The translations under genes were made by a program, and so were the position numbers. The notes beneath the pieces are model-generated. The model saw only the letters and a program-made list of their open reading frames with translations. It ran no database searches and was not told the DNA's origin. From assembly GCA_020628375.1 (NCBI GenBank), contig JAHDFD010000019.1:1-64000 (forward strand): a DNA stretch of 64,000 nt, in the 5' to 3' direction. Positions 45,472-54,816 of the stretch are shown one piece after another. Position 1 is the first letter of the stretch; each line of letters starts with the position of its first letter. Source of the DNA: Chitinophagales bacterium (GTDB lineage Bacteria; Bacteroidota; Bacteroidia; Chitinophagales; UBA2359).

Positions 45472-46662
45472 ATGAACTGGAAAAAATCTCTTTTAACGAT
45501 ACTCGCCGTTTTACTTACCTGCACCACCGGCATAAATGCACAAGATGATGATTGCACCGGAATTAATGGTAGCGTTGATGATGGCGAATGCTTGAACGCA
45601 ATTTTTACGGCAATTCCTTTTTTAAGAATTAACCCTGAAGGAAGAACTGGAGCTTTAGGTGATGCTGGAATTGCAATCTCTCCTGATGCTTCAGCTATTT
45701 ATCACAATTTGTCGAAAATAGCCTTCGCTGAAGAGAAACTGGGTTTATCACTGACTTTTACACCATGGTTACGTGCATTGATCGACGATATGTACATTGG
45801 ATACGTGAATGGTTATTATCGATTGGATGACAGACAAGGTTTAGGTTTCTCACTACGCTATTTCGATATGGGTAGTATCCAATTCACCAATTCAGGTGGC
45901 TTGGAAATAGGTGAATCCAATCCTAACGAATTTGCCCTTGATTTTGGCTATGCCAGAAAATTATCGGAAAAATTCTCTTTAGGATTAACGCTTAAGTATG
46001 TGTATTCGAACTTAGCACGTGGTCAGGTGATCGAGCAAACACAGATCAATGCTGCTCATGCTGCTGCTGCTGATATTTCTATGTTCTATAATACAGATAT
46101 TGATGTTTCAGGATTCGATTCAAAACTAGCAATTGGAGCTGCAATAACCAATATTGGTAATAAAGTAGCTTACCAAGATGATGATACGCGTGATTTTTTA
46201 CCAATTAACTTAGGTATTGGAGCAGCTTATACCCTGAACTTCGATGATTATAACAAATTAACCATAACTACCGATATAAATAAGCTTTTGGTTCCTACAC
46301 CAGATGGTGAATTCGAAGGAGGCGACCCACTTATCGCTGATTACCGTGAAAAGTCATTACTTTCCGGAATGTTCGGTTCTTTTGGTGATGCACCTGGTGG
46401 TTTTACAGAAGAAATGAAAGAGTTTATGCTTTCAACGGGTATCGAATATTGGTATGATGACCTTTTTGCTGTTCGTGCCGGATATTTCAATGAAGCAGCT
46501 TCTAAAGGAAATCGTAAGTTTTTAACACTTGGTTTGGGTGTTCGTTATAATGTATTCGGATTTGACTTTTCTTATCTTGTACCTACACAAGGTGTTCAGA
46601 ACAATCCTTTACAAAACACACTAAGATTTACTTTCCGTTTCAATTTAGCTGAAGAGAATTAA
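45472..46662 (+). CDS. porV: T9SS outer-membrane channel/shuttle protein PorV
   Basis: Outer-membrane 14-strand FadL-like barrel. I start at the ATG at 45472 (MNWKKSLLTILAVLLTCTTG), giving a signal peptide ending INAQ; the upstream TTG at 45448 only adds eight residues. The mature sequence has AIPFLRINPEGRTGALGDAG and ISPDASAIYHNLSKIAF, the PorV/LptO signature. PorV binds the sorting domain of cargo and hands it to PorU. It is encoded 89 bp after porU and is followed by a terminator. Confidence 0.94.
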   Translation: MNWKKSLLTILAVLLTCTTGINAQDDDCTGINGSVDDGECLNAIFTAIPFLRINPEGRTGALGDAGIAISPDASAIYHNLSKIAFAEEKLGLSLTFTPWLRALIDDMYIGYVNGYYRLDDRQGLGFSLRYFDMGSIQFTNSGGLEIGESNPNEFALDFGYARKLSEKFSLGLTLKYVYSNLARGQVIEQTQINAAHAAAADISMFYNTDIDVSGFDSKLAIGAAITNIGNKVAYQDDDTRDFLPINLGIGAAYTLNFDDYNKLTITTDINKLLVPTPDGEFEGGDPLIADYREKSLLSGMFGSFGDAPGGFTEEMKEFMLSTGIEYWYDDLFAVRAGYFNEAASKGNRKFLTLGLGVRYNVFGFDFSYLVPTQGVQNNPLQNTLRFTFRFNLAEEN

Positions 46663-46683
46663 TCTAATTTATTACTAAAATTG

Positions 46684-46720
46684 AAAAGCTCGGAGATCTT
46701 ATTTTCTTCGGGCTTTTTTT
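46684..46720 (+). terminator. Terminator after porV
   Basis: AAAAGCTCGGAGA (46684-46696) pairs with TCTTCGGGCTTTT (46705-46717) with two G-U pairs, then a T-run. It ends only 4 bases before the next ATG. Confidence 0.8.
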
Positions 46721-46724
46721 ATAG

Positions 46725-47756
46725 ATGAATAAAAAAATAAACTTTGCAATAATTGGTTGTGGTTATGTTGCTCAGCGGCATGCCAAGCATATTGCTTTAC
46801 ATGACAATGCAGAACTAACTGGGGTTTTCGATATCGATATTGATAAAGGAAAAGCTTTCTCCAATGCTTTTGATTGTATCTATTTCAATACTTACAACGC
46901 GCTTCTCGAAACAGAAGCAATAGATATTGTTTCTGTTTGTACGCCTAATGGTCATCATCATTTGGCTACGCTTGAAGCTTTGAATTCGGGTAAATCGGTG
47001 TTGGTAGAAAAACCGATGTCGATAAAAAAAAGCTGGTGTGAGCAAATGATAAAAGCCGCTTTTGCGAATAATAAAGCTTTGTTTGTTGTTAAGCAAAACC
47101 GTTTTAATCCTCCGGTTCAGGCAGTTTATAAACTACTTAAAGAAAATAAATTAGGAGAAATTTATTCTGTAAATATAAATTGTTTCTGGAATCGTAATGA
47201 ACGCTATTATCAGCAATCGGCATGGAGAGGAACAAAAGCATTGGATGGCGGCACACTATTTACACAATTCAGCCATTTTATAGATGTTTTGTATTATTTG
47301 TTTGGTGATATTGATGTTCATTCGGGATTGGTCGCCAATATGAACCATGAACAGCTAATAGAGTTTGAAGATACAGGGCATTTTGTTTTCAGTTTGAAAG
47401 AACACAATGCACTCGGACAGTTAAGTTATTCCACTTCAGCCTATAAGCAGAATATGGAAGGCTCTATCACCATTCTTGCAGAACACGCTACTATTAAAAT
47501 TGGTGGTAAATATTTGAATACGATCGATTATCAGGTAAGTAATGGCTTTGATATTGAAGGTTTGCCAGAATCGAATGCTTCTAATAATTACGGTTTTTAT
47601 GAAGGTTCTATGTCTAACCATGAGGCCGTGATCAAAAATGCAGTTGCAGCGTTAAATGGCCAAGAACCTATAATGGCAAATGCTTATGATGGCTTAAAAG
47701 TTGTTGAAATTATAGAACAAATGTACGATAAAGCAATATGGAGAAAAAGCGTGTGA
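46725..47756 (+). CDS. Gfo/Idh/MocA family sugar-nucleotide dehydrogenase (WlbA/WbpB-like)
   Basis: NAD(P)-dependent oxidoreductase, 343 residues. The N-terminal Rossmann motif is FAIIGCGYVAQRHA; the catalytic segment VEKPMS carries the conserved Lys. VVKQNRFNPPVQ and LDGGTLFTQFSHFIDVL match the WlbA/WbpB branch that oxidises UDP-N-acetylglucosaminuronate at C3 in O-antigen biosynthesis, so a sugar-nucleotide substrate is more likely than free sugar. It overlaps the downstream formyltransferase by 19 bp. Confidence 0.82.
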   Translation: MNKKINFAIIGCGYVAQRHAKHIALHDNAELTGVFDIDIDKGKAFSNAFDCIYFNTYNALLETEAIDIVSVCTPNGHHHLATLEALNSGKSVLVEKPMSIKKSWCEQMIKAAFANNKALFVVKQNRFNPPVQAVYKLLKENKLGEIYSVNINCFWNRNERYYQQSAWRGTKALDGGTLFTQFSHFIDVLYYLFGDIDVHSGLVANMNHEQLIEFEDTGHFVFSLKEHNALGQLSYSTSAYKQNMEGSITILAEHATIKIGGKYLNTIDYQVSNGFDIEGLPESNASNNYGFYEGSMSNHEAVIKNAVAALNGQEPIMANAYDGLKVVEIIEQMYDKAIWRKSV

Positions 47757-48502
47757 TTTTCATGGGTAGCAAAATGATTGGTTTTAATTGCCTTGAATAC
47801 CTATTGCTCAATCAGTTATCTTTTGATGTAGAAATTCAAGCTATTTTCTCTAAAAAACTTAATCAGCATAATAATAGTTTTGATTTTAGACAACTTTCTG
47901 AAAAATACAATATTCCTCTATATCGATCTGTTAAGGAATTAAACAAATTGGATTCGGCAGATTTTATTATTTCTGTGCAACATCATGAAATACTGAAAGA
48001 ACAACATTTAAAGAAGGCTAGACAATTAGCAATTAATTTACACATGGCTCCAGTGCCTGAGTATCGCGGGTGTAATCAGTTTTCGTTTGCTATAATAGAC
48101 GAAGCAGAGGAGTTTGGGACTACAATACATGTAATGGATACCAGTATTGATGGTGGAGCCATTCTGTTTGAAAAAAGATTTCCTATTCCTGAAGGGTGTT
48201 GGGTAACGGAATTACATGAACTAACTGTTAAATATTCATTTGAGCTTTTTAAAGAGAATATTGCCGATATTTTTTCAGGGAATTATACACCAAAACCACA
48301 ATCAGCTTTCAAGAACAGAAAATCTGGTTTTCATCTACGCTCTGAAATAAATGAAATTAAGCAAATCGACCTTAGTTGGGATAAAGAGAAAATAGAACGG
48401 CATGTAAGGGCTTGTTATTTTCCGCCATTTGAACCGCCGTATTGTACAATTAATTCAGAGAAGGTTTATCTGACTCCAGATTTTCCTGATAATGATTCTT
48501 AA
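47738..48502 (+). CDS. Formyltransferase family protein (probable amino-sugar N-formyltransferase)
   Basis: A 254-residue enzyme with the formyltransferase fold of methionyl-tRNA formyltransferase and sugar N-formyltransferases. The catalytic triad segment is visible: INLHMAP (Asn, His) and TTIHVMDTSIDGG (Asp), with PEYRGCNQF between. It lacks the C-terminal tRNA-binding domain of Fmt. It overlaps the Gfo/Idh/MocA dehydrogenase, so together they probably make a formylated amino-sugar for surface polysaccharide. No aminotransferase is adjacent. Its 3' end overlaps the convergent minus-strand gene by 53 bp. Confidence 0.8.
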   Translation: MEKKRVIFMGSKMIGFNCLEYLLLNQLSFDVEIQAIFSKKLNQHNNSFDFRQLSEKYNIPLYRSVKELNKLDSADFIISVQHHEILKEQHLKKARQLAINLHMAPVPEYRGCNQFSFAIIDEAEEFGTTIHVMDTSIDGGAILFEKRFPIPEGCWVTELHELTVKYSFELFKENIADIFSGNYTPKPQSAFKNRKSGFHLRSEINEIKQIDLSWDKEKIERHVRACYFPPFEPPYCTINSEKVYLTPDFPDNDS

Positions 48503-49205
48503 TTTTACCAACCGGAGGTGCTGTTATATCAGGAGCAGAATAAATATTTGATACAATCTTCCAACTTCCTTGTCTTTTTTCAACTACATAGAGTTGTTCG
48601 TTAGTATTCTTATAAATGTAATTGTAATCTTTTTCAATGAAAGAATACCATTTCAAAAACCAATGCTCGTAAGTTTCTACAAACACCCGATTTCCACTTC
48701 TTCTTTTTATAACAATATCTAATAATTCACAATACGAAGGGTTAAAATCATCTTGCATCGTCCATTGTCGTGCAGTAACTCTGCCAATAGTGTTAAGAAT
48801 ATGCTTATATGCTTGCCCATCTTCATACATAAATGCCTTAAGTTCATTGAGTGCATTCTCAACCATAGGAACACTTTTATAAAGCTCCAATTCTAATTTT
48901 ACCGCACGGTCTATTAATAAAAATATTTTTTGTTGGTCGCCAGGAGCTACAATAATATTTTCAGAACTACCTTTTAGTGAATGCCAAACGAGCTTAAGTC
49001 CTTGTAAACATTTATTGAGTTTTTCTTTTTTTGCAGGACCTTTCCAACGCTTATTATTGAAAACTTTTAGCAGGTTTATATCTTTTGCATAGAAGTTTAT
49101 GCCCGTCTGTTCAGTAAGCAGTTGAGCAATCATTTCTTGTGTATGTTTTGCCTCTAAATGAACAATAAGTGTTCTGATCTCCTCTCTAATCTGTTGATAA
49201 TCCAT
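48450..49205 (-). CDS. Hypothetical protein
   Basis: A 251-residue soluble protein, no signal peptide. The N-terminal 60 residues look like a helix-turn-helix-like module (TQEMIAQLLTEQTGINFYAKDINLL, then VFNNKRWKG). The middle is helical and the C-terminal quarter is basic and aromatic (VFVETYEHWFLKWYSFIEKD). I do not recognise the family. It could bind nucleic acid, but this is a guess from composition. The tail-to-tail overlap with the formyltransferase means both mRNAs are complementary at the ends. Confidence 0.6.
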   Translation of the reverse strand: MDYQQIREEIRTLIVHLEAKHTQEMIAQLLTEQTGINFYAKDINLLKVFNNKRWKGPAKKEKLNKCLQGLKLVWHSLKGSSENIIVAPGDQQKIFLLIDRAVKLELELYKSVPMVENALNELKAFMYEDGQAYKHILNTIGRVTARQWTMQDDFNPSYCELLDIVIKRRSGNRVFVETYEHWFLKWYSFIEKDYNYIYKNTNEQLYVVEKRQGSWKIVSNIYSAPDITAPPVGKIKNHYQENLESDKPSLN

Positions 49206-49327
49206 TGCTTAGATAAAAACGGTAATAACTTATTACCAAAAATAATACCGTTTAAATGAAAAAACAAGGAAATTTTTTTTCATTTTTGCAATCAACTTTA
49301 TTTGGTTATAAGGTGATTTCCAATGGT

Positions 49328-49391
49328 AGGCTTCCCTTGAAAAGACTCGAAGCCTGTGAGCAGATACCTCTTCCCGTAGTATCTGCTCACA
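49328..49391 (-). terminator. Double hairpin overlapping the photolyase stop codon
   Basis: A perfect 13-bp stem (49355-49367 with 49379-49391) contains the TGA stop at 49389-49387, and a second stem (49328-49334 with 49349-49355) follows on the minus strand. It is a likely terminator or 3'-protective structure, though no long U-run follows. Confidence 0.6.
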
Positions 49392-50937
49392 AATCATCCA
49401 CTTTTTTCAGGTACTTTTCAGCTTGATCTAGTATCTTTTTCTTTTCTATAATTTCCATTTTATCTAATATTCTGTACATCATCCCTATTCTTGGATTTTT
49501 AGCCAATTTATTGCGGTGTGTTTCATAAAAATGCCAGTAAAGGCTATTAAATGGGCAGGCTTTTTCTCCGTATTTCAACTTCCTGTCATAATAACAATTT
49601 GAGCAATAATCACTCATTTTGTGCATATAATTAGCACTACCTATATAAGGCTTAGTCCCTACAATTCCACCATCGGCAAATTGGCTCATTCCTCTCGTAT
49701 TGGTAATTTCAACCCATTCAATAGCATCAATATAAATACCCAAATACCAGTTATCCACTTCATCGGGATGTGTTTGGTTCAGCAGTGCAAAACTTCCGGT
49801 AACCATTAATCTTTGAATATGATGTGCATAGGCATATTCGAGCGATTGCTGAATACTATGTTGCAGGCATTTCATTTTAGTATTACCGGTCCAGTACCAT
49901 ACTGGCAATTTATTTTTGTGTTCAAAAAAGTTGAGATCAGCAAATTCAGGCATTTTATCCCAGTAAATGCCACGCATATATTCTCGCCAACCAATAATTT
50001 GTCGAATAAAACCTTCTACCTGTGCTAAAGAAATTGCCTGTTCACGTTCTTGCCAGGCTTCTATTGCTCGGTTTACAACTTCAAGTGGATTTAATAATTT
50101 TACATTCAGCGCAAAAGACAAACGAGAATGAAATAAAGACCAATGCTGATCGGTCATTGCGTCTTGATAAGTTCCAAACCAGGGAAGGCAATATTCCATA
50201 AAAAATTCAAGCAAGTCGAGTGCATTTTTACGGCTTACAGGCCATATAAATTTTTGGGCATCAATTTTGCCTATCGTTTTTAAATTGGCAGTTTTGCACA
50301 TTTCCACAAGGTTTTCCACATTTTCCACATAGGTTTTGGGGATTGGGACTGGAATTTCGCCTTTATACTTCTTTCTATTCTCCTTATCGTAGTTCCATTT
50401 ACCTGAAAATGGCTTTTTTCCACAAGGTTCCATTAAAATATTATGCTCTTTGCGCATTTGCCGATAGAAAGACTCCATGAGGTACATTTTCTTTCCTTCA
50501 AAAAATCGACGTATATAAAAGCGATCAGTGAGGAAATGTTCAGTATCGAAAGCTTTGGTATCAACATCTGACATATTCAATTCAGCACATAAAATATTTA
50601 ATTGTTGATCTAAACGATACTCGTCGGGTAGCTGATATTGAAAGAAAGTATAGTTTTTTTCTTTTATGAGTTTTTTGATATTAGCTGATATTGATTGCTG
50701 GTTATGCTCATCATCAAGCTTCAGATATAAAACATGGTATCCCTTTTCTTCCAACACTGAAGCAAAGGATCGCATGGCACTGAAAAAGGCAATAACTTTC
50801 TGAATATGGTGAGCAACATAATCTGTTTCCTGACGCACTTCCATGAAAACATAAGTAATACTTTCAGAAACATCATTAAACCAGGAATGCTGTTGATTGA
50901 GTTGGTCGCCAAGAATTAAGCGAAGTGTTTTTTGCAT
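49387..50937 (-). CDS. FeS-type photolyase/cryptochrome (DPRP family)
   Basis: Photolyase-related flavoprotein, 516 residues, of the FeS-BCP group that includes bacterial (6-4) photolyases such as PhrB. N-terminal LILGDQLNQQHSWF starts the antenna domain. The FAD domain has SRKNALDLLEFF...FGTYQDAMTDQHWSLFHSRL, GWREYMRGIYW, and MSQFADGGIVGTKPYIGS. Four cysteines suited to a 4Fe-4S cluster are present: one in MKCLQHS, two in YCSNCYYD, one in KACPFNSLYW. It repairs UV photoproducts or senses light; which one cannot be told. It stands alone with a hairpin at the stop. Confidence 0.92.
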   Translation of the reverse strand: MQKTLRLILGDQLNQQHSWFNDVSESITYVFMEVRQETDYVAHHIQKVIAFFSAMRSFASVLEEKGYHVLYLKLDDEHNQQSISANIKKLIKEKNYTFFQYQLPDEYRLDQQLNILCAELNMSDVDTKAFDTEHFLTDRFYIRRFFEGKKMYLMESFYRQMRKEHNILMEPCGKKPFSGKWNYDKENRKKYKGEIPVPIPKTYVENVENLVEMCKTANLKTIGKIDAQKFIWPVSRKNALDLLEFFMEYCLPWFGTYQDAMTDQHWSLFHSRLSFALNVKLLNPLEVVNRAIEAWQEREQAISLAQVEGFIRQIIGWREYMRGIYWDKMPEFADLNFFEHKNKLPVWYWTGNTKMKCLQHSIQQSLEYAYAHHIQRLMVTGSFALLNQTHPDEVDNWYLGIYIDAIEWVEITNTRGMSQFADGGIVGTKPYIGSANYMHKMSDYCSNCYYDRKLKYGEKACPFNSLYWHFYETHRNKLAKNPRIGMMYRILDKMEIIEKKKILDQAEKYLKKVDDL

Positions 50938-50989
50938 GTAGTAAATACAAAAAGGGTAGGGGATTTGTTTTATATGTTAAAAATTTTAA

Positions 50990-51532
50990 AGAGGAATTAT
51001 CACAGATAGAGTAAGCATAGAAGATCGCTCAGGTATAGTGGATGAAAAGACAAGAGTTGGAGATTTAGAAATAGATACTATCAATAGGGAGAAATCATCG
51101 GGGAGCTATTCTTACCATCAATGATCGAAAAAGTGGTTTTTTGCAAATGAAAAAATTACCCAATCGAAAAACGGATATAGATGAAAAAGCAATGATTGGG
51201 TTATTAAGTCCCTATAAAAAATGGATTAAAACAATCAGAGCGGATATTGGAAAAGAATTTGCTAATCATAAAGCAATTGCTCAGGTACTGGAAATTGATT
51301 TTTATTTTGCCCATCCTTATCATTCCTGATAGCGTGGCGCAAATCGCAGTGGCGAACCGTGAAAATTTAGATAGACTTATTAAAAGAAGACTTTAATAAC
51401 CACTCTGATTCGCAAATAAAAGAAATCGAAATCAAGCTAAAAATAAGACCAAGAAAGAGACATAAATATGAATGTCCTACTTTTGTGCTTATTCAAGATT
51501 TAAAAAATTCAAATGTTGCGTTTATGACTTGA
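50990..51532 (+). pseudogene. Degraded IS30-family transposase
   Basis: Readable only in shifting frames: IITDRVSIEDRSGIVDEKTR and then RVGDLEIDTI, a frameshift, AILTINDRKSGFLQMKKL, ADIGKEFANHKAIAQVLEID then FAHPYHS, an in-frame stop, NENLDRLI-like and HKYECPTF, ending in FMT and a TGA at 51530-51532. These are IS30 catalytic-core segments, with the second catalytic motif changed from DNGKEF to DIGKEF. The N-terminal helix-turn-helix portion is missing. It is a dead remnant; no intact IS ends were found. Confidence 0.85.
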
Positions 51533-51594
51533 ATTCTGCTAATTTTTGAATGGAGTAGAGCAATTAATAAGCAACTATAAAATAAATAACAACA

Positions 51595-52131
51595 ATGAGT
51601 GAAGATAAGTTAGGTATAGGATCGCAGGTACGCCATACCCATTTTGGAGAAGGTGTTATTGTGGAGGTAAACCTTGGAACTTATACCGTTTGGTTCAAAA
51701 ACAGAGGAGAAAAAGATATTCCTCATGCAGATGAGCGATTAACCGTCGCAGAATTAGTAGAAGACGAGGTTAACCGGATAACACTTGAAGAGGTAAAATT
51801 CGCCTTAAAAGATGTGTTGGAATCCTATAGTGATATTTCACCCGATATTGAAGGGCTTGGCAATAAGTGGGTAGGCGGAACCATGAGTCTTCAACCTGCT
51901 AATGAAAATCTTAAAGCTAAAGAAATTCCGATTGAAGCTTTTTTTCACAAAATAGTGATGACCAGAGATCGCCTTAGAGTAATGGAACAAAAGATCAATG
52001 CTTCCAAGGGATTGAACGATGAGGAAAAGGTAGCGCTTCAGCAATACATAACCCGCATTTACGGTTCATTGACAACTTTCAATGTTTTATTCGATTCGCC
52101 GGATGGGCATTTCAAAGGAACTGGTAGTTAG
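51595..52131 (+). CDS. Conserved protein with UvrD/PcrA C-terminal-like Tudor fold
   Basis: A 178-residue cytoplasmic protein. The first 45 residues (IGSQVRHTHFGEGVIVEV, then TVWFKNRGEKDI) resemble the small SH3-like Tudor domain at the C-terminus of PcrA/UvrD, which contacts RNA polymerase. The remainder is helical and acidic and not recognised; it resembles conserved hypothetical proteins of this phylum. It follows the IS30 remnant, and bshA lies 145 bp downstream on the same strand. Confidence 0.75.
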   Translation: MSEDKLGIGSQVRHTHFGEGVIVEVNLGTYTVWFKNRGEKDIPHADERLTVAELVEDEVNRITLEEVKFALKDVLESYSDISPDIEGLGNKWVGGTMSLQPANENLKAKEIPIEAFFHKIVMTRDRLRVMEQKINASKGLNDEEKVALQQYITRIYGSLTTFNVLFDSPDGHFKGTGS

Positions 52132-52276
52132 ACAATTACAAACATCTAAGTAGTCGGATAAATTTTGTTCAACTACTTATTTCATTAAAAAACTGCATAT
52201 TTGCAGAATCTGAACAAAAGGCTCTTTACTGCATTCATAAACTATTGTGTAAAGAGAAATCAATAATTTTATCTCT

Positions 52277-53419
52277 ATGAAAATAGGCATAGTTTGTTAC
52301 CCAACCTACGGTGGAAGTGGTGTGGTTGCTACAGAGTTAGGTAAAGCATTGGCACGCGTAGGTCATGAAGTACATTTTGTTTCTTACAAACAGCCCTTTC
52401 GTTTAAGTTCCTTTGAGCAGAATGTTACCTTTCATGAAGTAAGTTTTACCAATTACCCTTTGTTTGAATTTCCGCCTTATGAAACAGCTTTGGCAAGTAA
52501 ACTGGTAGATGCAGTTAAATACAGCAATCTCGATATCATTCATGTTCATTATGCTATACCTCATGCTTCAGCCGCATTTCTTGCTAAACAAATTCTGGCA
52601 GCACAAGGTATTCATATTCCTATAGTAACTACCTTGCATGGTACCGATATAACATTGGTTGGTAAAGATGTTACTTATGAACCGGTTGTTACTTTTTCTA
52701 TTAATCAGTCAGATGGTGTAACGGCTGTTTCTGAAAATCTGAAGAAAGAAACACTCGATTCTTTTGATGTAACAACAGAAGTAGAAGTTATTCCTAACTT
52801 CATCGATCTATCGACTTTTCAACACAGTAATAAAGCACATTTTAAAACAGCAATTGCTCCTGATGGTGAACCAATACTGATTCATATTTCCAATTTCAGA
52901 AAAGTAAAGCGTGTACACGATGTAATCGATACTTTCCGACAATTAGTAGCGCGTATTCCAGCTAAATTATTATTGGTTGGCGATGGCCCTGAACGAAAGA
53001 AAGCAGAACAACAATGTCGCGATCTGGGAATATGTAATAATATTCGCTTTTTAGGTAAGCAACAAGCTATTAATGAATTGCTTTCAGTTGCCGATCTGTT
53101 TTTAATGCCTTCAGAAAATGAAAGTTTCGGATTAGCTGCTTTGGAAGCCATGGCATGTGAAGTTCCTGTAATTTCAAGTAATGCCGGAGGTTTACCGGAA
53201 ATCAATATTCATAACGAAACAGGATTTTTGGCAGAAGTTGGCAATACTGCTCAAATGGCACAGTATGCTTATCTTTTACTTACTGATGAAGAAAAGATGG
53301 CTACATTTCGTAAAAATGCACTCGATCAGGCGAAATGTTTCGATATTAAACGCATTATGCCTAAATATGAAAAGTATTACGAAAAAATCATCGATCAATC
53401 GAAGAAGCTGAATTCCTAA
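52277..53419 (+). CDS. bshA: N-acetyl-alpha-D-glucosaminyl L-malate synthase BshA
   Basis: GT4 glycosyltransferase that couples UDP-GlcNAc to L-malate, the first step of bacillithiol synthesis. The N-terminus KIGIVCYPTYGGSGVVATEL and the HVHYAIPHA segment are diagnostic of BshA; the acceptor-binding TTLHGTDI and the donor-binding ESFGLAALEAMACEVPV (E-x7-E) are present. 380 residues is the usual length. bshB and bshC are not in the window, which is common as they are unlinked. Confidence 0.95.
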   Translation: MKIGIVCYPTYGGSGVVATELGKALARVGHEVHFVSYKQPFRLSSFEQNVTFHEVSFTNYPLFEFPPYETALASKLVDAVKYSNLDIIHVHYAIPHASAAFLAKQILAAQGIHIPIVTTLHGTDITLVGKDVTYEPVVTFSINQSDGVTAVSENLKKETLDSFDVTTEVEVIPNFIDLSTFQHSNKAHFKTAIAPDGEPILIHISNFRKVKRVHDVIDTFRQLVARIPAKLLLVGDGPERKKAEQQCRDLGICNNIRFLGKQQAINELLSVADLFLMPSENESFGLAALEAMACEVPVISSNAGGLPEINIHNETGFLAEVGNTAQMAQYAYLLLTDEEKMATFRKNALDQAKCFDIKRIMPKYEKYYEKIIDQSKKLNS

Positions 53420-53475
53420 AAGGAACTTAATTTTGTATTTCTGTATTAATTCTTAATGATAACCGTAAATAACTG

Positions 53476-53871
53476 ATGAAGTATTTATTTAATATCTTAG
53501 CCGTAAGTGCTTTATTCGGTGCACTGTTTTTCACTTCTTGCTCCGATGATGACAGCGATAATGATTGTTTTGTCGATAATCTTTTAATTGTTCCTACAGA
53601 TACTACAGATTATGCACTTTCAAATTCTGTTACTATAGATTTTGATGTTACGAATACTTCAAGTAGAGATTTTGATCCAGCTTCAAATCTGGGTTATATC
53701 AATTATACCATGATCGTAACCACAACCGATGGTACTTCTTACGAAACGAGTGATCTGTTCCCGATTTTATCGTTATCGGCCGGTGCTACTACTACAACCT
53801 TTATTTCCGGCGATTATGGTGCAGGTAAAACTTTTGCAAGTTATACTTACAGTTTAGAATGTCGCTTTTAA
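53476..53871 (+). CDS. Small lipoprotein
   Basis: A 131-residue lipoprotein with a signal sequence and lipobox FFTSC followed by an acidic DDDSDNDC stretch, which in this phylum can act as a surface-export signal when it follows the lipid cysteine. The mature part is beta-strand rich (SVTIDFDVTNTSSRDFDP) like a small Ig or CARDB module. Function unknown. It sits 57 bp after bshA and 11 bp before the IscA-type gene. Confidence 0.75.
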   Translation: MKYLFNILAVSALFGALFFTSCSDDDSDNDCFVDNLLIVPTDTTDYALSNSVTIDFDVTNTSSRDFDPASNLGYINYTMIVTTTDGTSYETSDLFPILSLSAGATTTTFISGDYGAGKTFASYTYSLECRF

Positions 53872-53882
53872 TTGTTTAGCTT

Positions 53883-54233
53883 ATGAATAATTTAGAATTA
53901 GAATGTCCGGTAAAATTTACCGAAGGAGCCTTAAAAGAAATTCGTCATTTATTATATGATCAAGACGTTCCTGAAAACTATGCTTTACGTATTGGCGTTA
54001 AAGGCGGTGGTTGTTCTGGCTTATCGTATATTTTGGGCTTTGATGAAAAAACAGATAAAGACGACGAATATGTATATGAAGATATTCGTGTGATAATGGA
54101 ACGTGGGCATGGTATGTACCTTGTTGGTTTAGAAATAGACTTTGTTCATGGTTTGAATAATCGTGGGTTTATCTATAACAACCCGAATGCTACCGATACT
54201 TGCGGATGTGGAACTTCTTTTTCTACAGAATAA
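53883..54233 (+). CDS. HesB/IscA/SufA-type iron-sulfur carrier protein
   Basis: A-type carrier that receives and delivers 2Fe-2S or 4Fe-4S clusters. The three conserved Cys are visible: GGGCSGLSY and the C-terminal TCGCGTSF pair. 116 residues is normal. It follows the lipoprotein by 11 bp, and no suf or isc operon is adjacent. The repeat island starts directly after its stop. Confidence 0.92.
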   Translation: MNNLELECPVKFTEGALKEIRHLLYDQDVPENYALRIGVKGGGCSGLSYILGFDEKTDKDDEYVYEDIRVIMERGHGMYLVGLEIDFVHGLNNRGFIYNNPNATDTCGCGTSFSTE

Positions 54234-54251
54234 AAAATCATTGTTAATCTG

Positions 54252-54554
54252 ATAAGAACACCAACGTCCTTTTGCTTGTGAATTATACTTTTTATGGTAG
54301 TGATTGAGTAATTTTTTTCATTTTACATCAATCCCATTATTATCTAAATTTTTCAGAAAGAGATATTAGACGATATACATTAGACTTCCTAAATATGGTT
54401 TTTAGTAAACTTTTGAAATATTAGACTTTAAAATGATTTGTTTTATACAATTATTTTACAATGTACAGACGTAGTATTGCTACGTCTCTATCAAAAATCG
54501 TTTTAAACTTTATTCTAATGTCTTTTTTAATTTTTTAAAATCACTCGTAAAGTA
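54252..54554 (+). repeat. Spacer repeat S, copy 1
   Basis: About 300 bp of non-coding sequence, nearly identical to 56133-56281 plus 56456-56604. It contains the hairpin AGACGTAG / CTACGTCT (54467-54487). MITE copy 2 interrupts its right end. It carries an uninterrupted target site (TTTTTAGTAAAC) for the MITE in the other copy. A 40-bp remnant of the same spacer lies between the two gene copies at about 55423-55460. Confidence 0.8.
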
Positions 54555-54555
54555 A

Positions 54556-54728
54556 TACAATTTTAACTTTAATATATCGTACATTTATGAGAGCGTGAAC
54601 CACTATCAAATTAAGCCCAATATACGAGTCATCCCCAGAAAAATAGGGAGGTGTCTATATTTCGACTTCATTACATTGCGCTCAATATGACACGAAAATT
54701 TGTACGTTTTTTAATTTTTAAATTTGTA
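54556..54728 (+). mobile_element. 173-bp MITE-like element, copy 2
   Basis: TACAATTTTAAC at the left end and TTTGTA at the right, flanked by the 3-bp target duplication TAA (54553-54555 and 54729-54731). The unoccupied site (GTAAAGTAACAC) survives at about 56601-56612, which gives exact boundaries. There is no coding capacity. Confidence 0.85.
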
Positions 54729-54816
54729 TAACACTACCTTTTATATAAAATTGCTTGGCTTGCAAAGAGACATTACGTTGGAGAAACGCGCTCATAGAAA
54801 AGGAAAGAATTTAGCT

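Noticed and set aside
51141-51329. Stand-alone 62-codon ORF
   Set aside because: It is an internal, frame-preserved piece of the decayed IS30 transposase; homology continues in other frames on both sides.
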